Assembly (NCBI GenBank): GCA_022432975.1
Contig: CM039516.1
Span: forward strand, 34,373,157 to 34,437,156
From: Begonia masoniana
Lineage: Eukaryota > Streptophyta > Magnoliopsida > Cucurbitales > Begoniaceae
Length of the DNA stretch: 64,000 bases
Reading direction: 5' to 3'
Shown here: positions 56,414-64,000 of the stretch, in pieces
Position numbering within the stretch: the stretch's first letter is position 1
Layout of the letters: each line of letters starts with the position of its first letter
Position numbers and translations under genes: made by a program
Notes under the pieces: generated by a model
Databases searched by the model: none
What the model was told of the DNA's origin: nothing
What the model saw: the letters and a program-made list of their open reading frames with translations, nothing else

Positions 56414-57523
56414 ATAGCTCCCTTAGGGTGAGGGAAACCAGATCGGTTTGGTTTTCCAAACCCATTTGGTTGCCCAAAACCGAGGCACCAAAACCGGGTG
56501 CTTGCTGTTCTTCATTTTCGGTTTGGTGTTCTTGCTGTTTTTCTTATCTTCTCTTTTAGTTTCTTGCAAAGATAATTTCCAGAACGTTTTTTGTTAGTTT
56601 TCTGCAACTTGAGCATGGGTTTTTAAGTTTCATTTCCACCATTTTCGTGCTACAAGTTTTCGTTCCCTTTTTGGTAGAACAAACCCTAACAAACTTAGTA
56701 CTTGCTGTTTTTCTTTCTCTTTTCGGTTTGCTGACTTGGCTGCTGTGTATCTTACTTTTCCAGCACTTAAGAACATTTTGTTATAATCACAGATCTGAAC
56801 ATTAAGAAATATGTTTGATTAACATCATTTTGTATTGGTTTAAGTTGCTGTTTAGTGGTTAAAGTTGATGTTTAGTGGTTTAAGTTGTTGTTTAGTGTTC
56901 TAGCTTAATGTTGTTGCATATTTAAATCCAAGCTTCATGTTTATAATGTTCTGTTGATGCAGTCTTAGTACATTAATCTGCTAAGAATATTTGGTAAAGT
57001 AAAACGTTGCTAAAATGAGCAAATGCTAGTAAAAGTGCATAACCTAAACTAGCCTCTACTTTTTGTGTTTGCTTTATGTCGCTTTCACTTTGTATTTGGA
57101 TGAAATTTAAATTAGTAAGGTTCTGTTGGTAAGATATTTGCTTGTAATTGCATGTTTGTGAACATATGTATTAAGTTCACTAAGACGTTAAAGAGCATGT
57201 ACGAATCGATTATCTCTAGTTAGTGGATTTAAACTTGTTTGATATTGAATTTGACCTTTCCCGCTTAAAACAGCCATAACTTTGGCTACGAGTGTCGGAT
57301 TTTTACGTGCCACCCACCAAATCAAAGCTCTCGAAGACCTCTAAAACTGAAATTCGGTCATCCTTTGACCCCCAAAAAACGTCGTTTAGGCCCTCAAAAA
57401 TGCATTTCAAAATTTCTGGATTGGAATTCTAGTTAGGTTCACCATTTGTCCCTTTCCTAACACTTTAGGATCAACTTAAACCTAATTAAAATCTTCCTTC
57501 CTAAGACTTTAGAAATCACATGA
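56414..57523 (+). other. Leader of the CRM-like element
   Basis: 1.1 kb of T-rich sequence between primer site and gag without a coding domain. Short repeats of GTTTAGTGGTTTAAGTTG occur near 56850-56895. Confidence 0.6.
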
Positions 57524-59212
57524 ATGAAGACTAGAAGTGCAATTAACCGAGAGCTAAACCAAGATATGAATCAAGAACCAAACCGAGACAAGGACATTCC
57601 CCAACCCGAGACTCACACCCCACAAGAGGGAGAGTCTAGCATGCAAGGACAATTAGATGGTCTTAGTGGAGAAGTTAACCATATAGGCCAACAACTTAAG
57701 GATTTAACCCTTAGCATGAAACACATAATTGAAGTCCTTAATACGAGAATTCCAAATGAAGCGATCCGAGAACCCCCACCTCGATTTAGACCCAAAAATC
57801 CTAGGAGACGATTTCAAGAACCATATCCCACCTCGGTTGAAGAAAGACCTGAGTATCCTAGGAGACGAAACCCGCTTTATGAGGAGGAGGAAGAATGGAC
57901 CTTAGATGAAGAAGAGACTTTTCAACCAAATAAACGAAAGGATCAAGAGGACCTTAGAAATGTCAAGCTACATATACCCCCATTTGACGGGACATGCGAT
58001 GGAGATACCTTTCTAGAATGGATTGATAAGGTAGAGAAAGTTTTCGACTATTATGAGTACTCCGGTAAAGTAAAGATCCAATTAGTATCCGTAGAGCTAT
58101 CGGGATATGCAGCCCTCTGGTGGTCCAATATTAAGCTCCAAAGACGACGGATAGGAGATACCCCCATTACGACATGGAGAGTAATGAAGTCGCTCATGAC
58201 TAAGAGGTTCATACCCATCCATTATCGTCAAGATCTATTCCTTCAAATCCAAAACCTACGACAAGAAACTCGATCCGTTGAGGCTTACCTAGCTGAATTT
58301 GAAACTCTAAGGATAAGAGTAGATATGGAAGAACTTGAGGAGCAAGTTATTGCTAGATTCATTCAAGGCCTGAATAGAGACATAGGAGACACCGTTGAAA
58401 TACACCCGGCAGAGTCATTAGATGCAATTGTTCATATGGCCATGACGATTGAGCGACAGCTCAATAGAAAGAGGAAATCCACCTACCCTCCTAAGTTTAC
58501 ACCCCACATTCCACCCAAAGTCACCCCTAAGTCACCCGCGCCAATCAAGCCCTTTGACAAGGCTGAAGGAAAGAAGCCTTTTAACCCTAGTTGGCCACTT
58601 AAGGAGTCCAGTAGCAAAACGTTAGTCGATAAAGCCAACCCACTTAGAGCGAGAGAAATCAAGTGTTGTAAATGTCAAGGTCTAGGTCATTATATGGCTC
58701 AATGTCCGAATCGACGGGTGATGATTATCAAGGAAAATACGGGAGAAGTTGAGAGTGAGGATGACCACGAGGTAGGAGTAGAGGACAAAGATGTCGAAGA
58801 GAGTGACACTGAGGACGAAGTCGTTCGCGCTCCTGAGGGACCCTTGTTGATGGTTAGGAGACGAGTCCTTGTGACTAAGAATTTAGGAGAAAATTGCCAA
58901 CGTGAGAATATCTTTCATAGTAGATGTGTTATCAAGGAAAAGATATGCTCTTTAATTATAGATGGAGGAAGTTGTGCCAACGTGGCATCTGACGAGTTAG
59001 TTAAGAAGTTAGGATTAGAGACAACTACGCATCCCCACCCTTATAAGTTACGATGGTTAGATGATAGGGATGATGTTAAGGTCTCTCGACAAGTGAGAGT
59101 AGATTTTGCTATGGGAAAATATCAAGATTCTGTTTTATGTGATGTCGTGCCCATTAGTGCTAGCCACTTGCTTCTTGGACGATCGAAGAGTGAACCACAA
59201 TGGATATTCTAA
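57524..59212 (+). pseudogene. CRM-like gag and protease
   Basis: 562 codons from Met at 57524 (MKTRSAINREL). Capsid: LHIPPFDGTCDGDTFLEWID (about residue 147-166), ALWWSNIKL, FLQIQNLRQETRSVEAYLAE, VIARFIQGLNRDI; knuckle CCKCQGLGHYMAQCP near residue 385; acidic linker; protease SLIIDGGSCANVASDEL with DGGS in place of DTGA, as is usual in some chromoviruses. A short deletion near 59180, after HLLLGR, shifts the frame, and the proper continuation (VNHNGYSNYYSLKFGGK) is in the frame opening at 59106. Intact up to that lesion. Confidence 0.88.
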
Positions 59213-59540
59213 CTACTATTCCCTTAAGTTTGGTGGTAAAACAATTAAGTTAGCACCTTTGACCCCCGAGGAAATATCCAAAGACGATGCCGCTAGAAAA
59301 GAAGCGAAGAATAAAGCAAATCTTTTTATGACTAGATCGGAGATAGAGGCATCGGTGCTTCGAGGAGATCCTATGATCCTTATACTATTTCGAGATAGAG
59401 TTATGGAGCTAGGAGTAATCTCTGACCCTGTAAAGAAGTTGCTCAATCAATTCCAAGATGTGTTTCCTGAGGAACTGCCCCAAGGATTACCACCTCTACG
59501 TGGTATAGAACATCAAATTGACCACATACCCGGGGCCACG
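59106..59540 (+). pseudogene. CRM-like protease-RT linker, cut by Cassandra
   Basis: The frame continues pol after the deletion: NGYSNYYSLKFGGKTIKLAP, ELPQGLPPLRGIEHQIDHIPGA, the conserved approach to RT. At 59541 the Cassandra element begins, and the frame runs into it and stops at 59574-59576. Confidence 0.8.
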
Positions 59541-59719
59541 TGTGATGACCCGAATATGCACGTATGGGTACGATAGCTGCACGAACCGGAACCCGGATAG
59601 CGGTACGTCCGCGCGGGTGAACCGGAAGGTGACAGGTAGTAAAAAGGGGGTCGTCACAATCCCACATCGCTTGGGAAAGTATGTGAAAATGAAACATATG
59701 TAAAGAGACCCTTCCAACA

Positions 59720-59836
59720 TAGCAAGACGCGTTTTGGAGCACAATTGGCAACGGATCACATAAGAACTCCGAAGTTAAAAGTGTTTCGGCGAGAGCAATT
59801 CCAGGTTGGGTGACCTTCTGGGAAGTTCTCGCCAAA
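59720..59836 (+). ncRNA. 5S-rRNA-like domain in Cassandra LTR 1
   Basis: Resembles plant 5S rRNA from the middle to the 3' part: AAGAACTCCGAAGTTAAAAG (A-box region), GGCGAGAG (intermediate element), GGTTGGGTGACCTTCTGGGA (C-box region), then AGTTCTCG. Its 5' third is poorly matched. It may recruit RNA polymerase III; it is not a functional 5S gene. Confidence 0.85.
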
Positions 59837-60167
59837 CAAAGCCGTGAGGGGAGGATATTGGGCTGCGGCCCAATCCCCAGAGCGGACAATATCTTGCTGG
59901 GAAAAAGGGTCGTTACAAATGGTATCAGAGCCTGTACCCAACCGGAAATGTGGCCAACGAGGACGTTGGGCCCCCGAGGGGGGGTGATTGTGATGACCTG
60001 AATATGCACGTATGGGTACGATGGCTGCACGAACCGGAACCCGGATGGCGGTACGTCAGCGCGGGCGAACCGGAAAGTGACAGGTCGTAAAAAGGGGGTC
60101 GTCACAATCCCACATCGCTTGGGGAAGTATGTGAAAATGAAACATATGTAAAGAGACCCTTCCAACA

Positions 60168-60284
60168 TAGCAAGACGCGTTTTGGAGCACAATTGGCAAC
60201 GGATCCCATAAGAACTCCGAAGTTAAAAGTGTTTCGGCGAGTGCAATTCCAGGTTGGGTGACCTTTTGGGAAGTTCTCGCCAAA
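60168..60284 (+). ncRNA. 5S-rRNA-like domain in Cassandra LTR 2
   Basis: Second copy. It has GGATCCCATAAGAACTCC, closer to true 5S than LTR 1 (GGATCACAT), but GGCGAGTG in place of GGCGAGAG, and GACCTTTTGG in the C-box region. Confidence 0.85.
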
Positions 60285-60394
60285 CAAAGCCGTGAGGGGA
60301 GGATATTGGGCTGCGGCCCAATCCTCAGAGCGGACAATATCTTGCTGGGAAAAAGGGTCGTTACACCACGCTACCTAATAGACCGGCTTATAGA

Positions 60395-61873
60395 ATGAAC
60401 CCCGAAGAAACCAAGAAACTCCAAGATCAAGTTCAAGATTTATTGGATAAAGGATACATACGAAAGTCAATGAGCCCCTGTGCAGTTCCCTCACTTTTAG
60501 TACCCAAGAAAGACGGCACAATGAGGATGTGCGTTGACAGTCGAGCTGTGAATCAAATCACCGTAAAGTATAGATACCCCATTCCTAGGCTCGAGGATAT
60601 GTTGGATGAGCTCAGTGGAGCCTCAATATTTTTTAAGGTGGACCTTAAAAGCGGTTACCACCAAATTATAATGAAAGAAGGTGACGAGTGGAAGACGGCA
60701 TTTAAGACTAAGTACGGGCTTTTTGAGTGGATGGTGATGCCCTTCGGGTTATCTAACGCGCCCAGTACCTTCATGAGACTTATGCACCACGTGCTGAAAG
60801 ATTTCTTAGGAAAATTTATTGTTGTCTATTTTGACGATATTTTGGTGTACAGTCTAGACCTCCCACAACATCTCAACCATCTTAGTGTACTTTTCCAAAC
60901 CCTACGAAAAGTTCAATTATTTGAGAATTTAAGCAAATGCTCATTCACGCAAGATAAAGTTTATTTCTTAGGGTTTGTCATTTCTAAAGATGGCATGGAA
61001 GTCGATGTTGACAAGATCAAGGCAATTAAGGATTGGCCTACCCCCAACTCTTTAACCGAAGTAGGTAGCTTCCATGGTCTGACCTCTTTTTACTGGAGGT
61101 TCATAAAAGACTTTAGGTCAATAGTCTCACCACTCACTGATTGCACTAAGAAGGGAAAAGAGTTTACTTGGACCCCGGCTTGCCAAAAGAGCTTTGAGCT
61201 AATCAAGGACAAGCTATGTCACTCGTCAGTGTTAGCACTCCCCAATTTTAACAAGGTATTTGAAATTAAGAGTGATGCTTCTGGAGTTGGCATTGGAGCC
61301 GTGCTCATGCAAGAGGGAAAACCCATTGCATACTTTAGTGAGAAACTGAAAGGAGCCATGCTAAACTACTCCACATACGATAAGGAATTTTATGTCGTTA
61401 TTAGAGCATTGGAGCATTGGCAGCACTACCTCTTGTCAAAAGAATTTGTTATCAATACTGATCATCAATCTTTACGACACATTAAGAGTCAACATAAGTT
61501 GAACAAGAGGCATGCTAAATGGGTAGAATTTTTGGAGAGGTTCCCGTATATTCTGAAGTACGTGAAAGGAGAAAATAATGTAGTCGCCGATGCACTTTCG
61601 AGGAAACGCATTCTCCTTACCAAGCTAGGGACTCAGTTCTTTGGATTTGAATGGATCAAACATAATTACGAATCTGACCTTGACTTTGGATCTTATTACA
61701 CTAAGTGCGAGGAAAAGGCTGAAGGAGAATATCGACTTATGGACGGCTATTTACTAAGGGCGGAAAAATTATGTATACCGCAAGGAAGCATGAGGCGAAG
61801 TCTTGTAAAAGAAGCCCATTGTGGAGGATTAGCGAGTCATTTTTGGGGAGAAGAAGACCCTCGATATGCTTAA
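60395..61873 (+). pseudogene. CRM-like reverse transcriptase, RNase H and integrase finger start
   Basis: 492 codons. [51 protein letters not shown] and catalytic [10 protein letters not shown]; RNase [41 protein letters not shown]; then HCGGLASHF of the HHCC finger. An extra T near 61840 shifts the frame so that it stops at 61871, while the finger continues in the frame of 61866. The true frame began upstream of the Cassandra insertion. Confidence 0.9.
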
Positions 61874-62246
61874 GGAACACTTCTTTTGGCCACATATGAA
61901 AAGAGACGTACACCGCATGGTGGAGACATGCGTCGTGTGCAAGAAAGCCAAGAGTAAAGTTCTACCACAAGGCTTGTATATACCCTTACCCATTCCTTTG
62001 CACCCTTGGACTGAAGTTAGTATGGACTTCATTTTGGGATTGCCATGAACTGCTCGTAATAAGGATTCGATCATGGTGGTTGTGGATCGTTTCTCTAAGA
62101 TGGCACATTTCATTCCTTGTGCAAAAACGGATGACGCCTTTTCTATAGCTGACCTATTTTTCAAAGAAATCGTTCGCCTACATGGTATACCGCATTCCAT
62201 AGTGTCGGACCGGGACACTAAATTTTTGAGCTCCTTCTAGACCACT
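61866..62246 (+). pseudogene. CRM-like integrase finger and core
   Basis: [20 protein letters not shown] with CKKAKSK (finger end), [14 protein letters not shown] with the first catalytic Asp, then TGA at 62046-62048, [26 protein letters not shown] with the second Asp, then TAG at 62238-62240. Both stops fit C-to-T (CGA to TGA) or G-to-A (TGG to TAG) changes. Confidence 0.85.
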
Positions 62247-63041
62247 TTGTGGAAGAAGTTGGGGACGAAGCTGTGTTTTAGCACATCTTTCCACCCCCAA
62301 ACTGATGGGCAGACGGAAGTTGTTAACAGAACCTTAGGCTCCCTCTTACGCAGTATTGTAGGTAAGAAACTATCCAGTTGGGATGTAGTCCTTCCCGGAT
62401 TGGAATTTTCTTACAATCTCACCCTTCATTCCACTACTGAGCAAACGCCCTTTGAGGTTGCCTATGGGTTTAACCCATGTACTCCGTTGGACCTTGTTCC
62501 GTTACCCATTAATGAACTGGCCAACCCATCAGGAGCAAACAAGGCTGAACAAATTAAGAAATTACATGAGAACGTGCGTCAAGCCATCGAGAAGAGAAAT
62601 GCGAGCGTGGCCAAACAAGTAAACAAAGGCCAAAAAGAGGTTATCTTCAATGAAGGAGACGTGGTTTGGTTGCACCTACGAAAAGATAGATTCCCCGACA
62701 AAAGAAAATCTAAGCTTCTTCCTCGTGCGGATGGACCCTTCAAGGTGTTGCAGCGGATCAATAACAACGCTTATAAGATTGAACTGCCTGGAGATTACGG
62801 AGTATTGGCAACGTTCAATGTCATGGACCTATCACCCTATATAAGCGATGACGAAAACTCCGAGAGGCCTGACTTAAAGGATTTGAGGTCAAATCCTCAA
62901 TCACCTAGGGAGGATGATGTGCCGCGTAGGCCCATTACACGATCCCGGACCCGAGTCCACAATTTTACTAACACACTTGTCTCTTTTGCAGGTCATGGTT
63001 CGTGTGAAGACTTGGAGGACACCGTGGACGACTTGAAGTAA
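62247..63041 (+). pseudogene. CRM-like integrase C-terminal part, reading into the 3' LTR
   Basis: 264 codons. FHPQTDGQTEVVNRTLGSLL with the catalytic Glu, YNLTLHSTTEQTPFEVAYG, the GDVVWLHLRKDRFP beta-barrel, FNVMDLSPYISDDE. The last 42 codons or so (VPRRPITRSRTRVHNF to VDDLK) are inside the 3' LTR. The polypurine tract is therefore coding sequence. Such overlap of pol with the LTR is known in CRM elements. No chromodomain. Confidence 0.88.
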
Positions 63042-63886
63042 GAGATTAAAGCTGGGGACGTTGACCAACCAAAGCATCTACTCATGTGGAAAGACTAAAG
63101 AGGCACCTTAATGCTCACATGGGAATTTGTCTTCCCGAGCTTTGATATTTGTTGCTTTTTTGAAATTTCGAACTTATTGGCAAACGTTGGCCTTCTTGTT
63201 TAAACTTTATTAGATGGATGTTAGGATTAGATGAATGATAGAATTAGTTGGTGGCTTGGTTTGGCCCATTGAAGTTGAAGACATGGCTCAAGCCCATATG
63301 ATGACCCATCATTCCCCTTCCAAGCCCAAGCCCACCATTAGGTCTATATATTCATGGCATTGGTGTTTGTATCTTTTTTTGGTTGATTTATGAGCACCCA
63401 CGGATTTCTCTCTCAATAGAAGAAGAAGCTTGGAGCAAAGAGCTTCCAAGGTAAGCTCGGTTGACAACAACCGAGGGGTTGTGCCCCCGAACCATTCTTC
63501 TAGCTTGGTAGCCAGTTGAAGTGGATTTTGCCATCTCCTTCTCCACTCTTTTGAGAGCGGAAAACAGCAAGGAGTGGCCATAACCGATTCCTTGAATCGA
63601 GTTCTCTTCCTTGGAAGAAACTCTTGCCGGAAGCTCCATTGAATAACTCACCGGCCGATTCTCAAAAAATAGTCCATAAATCCTTCATCTTAACGAATCT
63701 GGACCACGATTTTCACCAGCACACACCTCACTCACTTCACAAGATTCACCTACAATTTCATTAAATTTCTAGCACACTTGATATTTCTTTACATTTTCAT
63801 TCTCGGATTTACTCGGATTTGTGTCACCCGGAGCTAACGGTCTTCCTTCGAGTTCTTGAGTCGTATTTGCAGGTCGGAGCTCATCA
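62915..63886 (+). repeat. 3' LTR of the CRM-like element
   Basis: 972 bp, preceded by the purine-rich CCTAGGGAGGA (62904-62914). It starts TGATGTGCCGCG inside the pol frame and ends GCTCATCA before the TAACG target copy. Confidence 0.9.
62966..62991 (+). promoter_or_regulatory. Splice-acceptor-like block, 3' LTR
   Basis: TACTAAC (62966-62972) matches a strong branch-point consensus; a pyrimidine-rich stretch and TTTTGCAG|G follow, ending at 62991. The distance of about 20 bases is right for a plant 3' splice site. Confidence 0.45.
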
Positions 63887-64000
63887 TAACGCAACTGGGA
63901 GACTCAACTATAGTCTCTCGCAGGTACCACCTTAACGCGATTGGGCAACTCCCCTGGAGCCCCTCGCAAGTGCCACCCTAACGCGACTGGGCGACTCAAC
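63887..64000 (-). repeat. 5' LTR of the LARD-like element, continuation
   Basis: Resumes the 46-bp array (GCAACTGGGAGACTCAACTATAG and following units) directly after the CRM-like element and its TAACG target copy. It runs past the window end. Confidence 0.85.

Larger units (their letters stand above)
59541..60365. mobile_element. Cassandra-type TRIM retrotransposon
   Basis: 825 bp: LTRs of 377 bp each (59541-59917, 59989-60365), a 71-bp interior with primer site TGGTATCAGAGCC (59920-59932) and a G-rich tract (GAGGGGGGGTGAT) before the second LTR. Perfect target duplication CCACG at 59536-59540 and 60366-60370. The LTRs carry 5S-rRNA-like sequence with the pol III internal control region, the defining mark of Cassandra. 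No protein is encoded. About 12 of 377 positions differ between the LTRs. Confidence 0.95.
55383..63886 (+). mobile_element. CRM-like Ty3 element with pol overlapping its 3' LTR
   Basis: LTRs 55383-56395 and 62915-63886 share TGATGTGCC and GCTCATCA ends. Perfect target duplication TAACG at 55378-55382 and 63887-63891. Interior: primer site, 1.1-kb leader, gag-protease, RT-RNase H, integrase; no chromodomain seen. The CRM assignment rests on gag (FLEWIDKVEKVFDYYEY, ALWWSNIKLQ), the DGGS protease and pol running into the 3' LTR. It is interrupted by a Cassandra TRIM (59541-60365) and has a deletion shift near 59180, a shift near 61840 and stops at 62046 and 62238. Confidence 0.92.
50350..64000 (-). 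mobile_element. LARD-like Ty3 derivative with 2.8-kb LTRs and almost no coding region
   Basis: 3' LTR 50350-53134, interior 53135-54348, 5' LTR from 54349, interrupted at 55382 by a CRM-like element and resuming at 63887 to beyond the window. Primer site at 54334-54345; a polypurine-like GTAAGGAGGGTGGAT follows the 3' LTR boundary on the minus strand (53135-53149). The interior is only about 1.2 kb and keeps just the gag start (54051-54188), so it would depend on another element's proteins. Large retrotransposon derivatives of this layout are known in plants. Confidence 0.85.

Noticed and set aside
59720..59836. A genuine 5S rRNA gene
   Set aside because: Its 5' third is missing or changed, and it lies in paired 377-bp LTRs with primer site and target duplication: Cassandra.
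59443..60192. 249-codon minus frame across 59.4-60.2 kb
   Set aside because: Runs through the Cassandra LTRs in antisense; repeated because the LTRs are repeated.

Overview
The window looks like nuclear DNA from a flowering plant (a eudicot; a cucurbit is my guess, not proved). It is AT-rich with long noncoding stretches. It holds one intact intron-less PPR gene of the plant organelle RNA-editing type and many LTR retrotransposons nested inside each other. There is also a piece of plastid ycf2 and a 100-N assembly gap. There is no operon structure and no CRISPR, phage or bacterial feature.

Layout. 1-5816: 5' half of a Ty3/gypsy element (Tekay/Del-like, minus strand) with a 2.56-kb LTR. 5822-6267: inverted remnant of a CRM-type LTR. 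6883-11346: a locus whose centre is the SLO2-like PPR gene (9241-11346). 12436-16350: decayed Ty3 pieces, with half of a second copy of the PPR upstream region (12936-13557). 16673-35616: a complete Tekay-like Ty3 element (two 1643-bp LTRs, TSD TTTAG). It was split by a complete, younger Sirevirus-like copia element (21607-32461, two 1503-bp LTRs, TSD TCTTG) that carries an extra env-position gene. 35668-36940: the other half of the PPR duplicate, ending in a truncated PPR pseudogene. 37217-37435: hAT transposase tail. 41252-45189: Ty3 remnant of the first family, split by a solo LTR and fused at its right end to a 0.93-kb ycf2 fragment. 46190-50349: copia remnant split by a second solo LTR of the same family as the first, in opposite orientation. 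50350-64000+: a gag/pol-less Ty3 derivative (2.8-kb LTRs, 1.2-kb interior). Its 5' LTR is split by a CRM-like Ty3 element (55383-63886, TSD TAACG), which is itself split by a Cassandra TRIM (59541-60365, TSD CCACG) carrying 5S-rRNA-like LTRs.

Order of events. LTR pairs and target duplications give a relative history. By eye the Tekay LTR pair differs at about 19 of 1643 positions and the Sirevirus pair at about 6 of 1503, which fits the Sirevirus being the later insertion. Taking out the transposons shows that the PPR upstream region plus the 5' end of the gene was once tandemly duplicated. The second copy is now split by about 22 kb of retroelements.

Most autonomous elements here carry frameshifts or stops, many of them C-to-T type (CAG to TAG, CGA to TGA), as expected of methylated repeats. 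The least understood pieces are: the env-position gene of the Sirevirus and the 25-bp CATCGG-type array that also recurs in front of that gene; a conserved splice-acceptor-like block in CRM-type LTRs; AGGTAAGT donor-like sites in several unrelated Ty3 LTRs; and a hairpin-forming rearrangement inside the 50-53 kb LTR.
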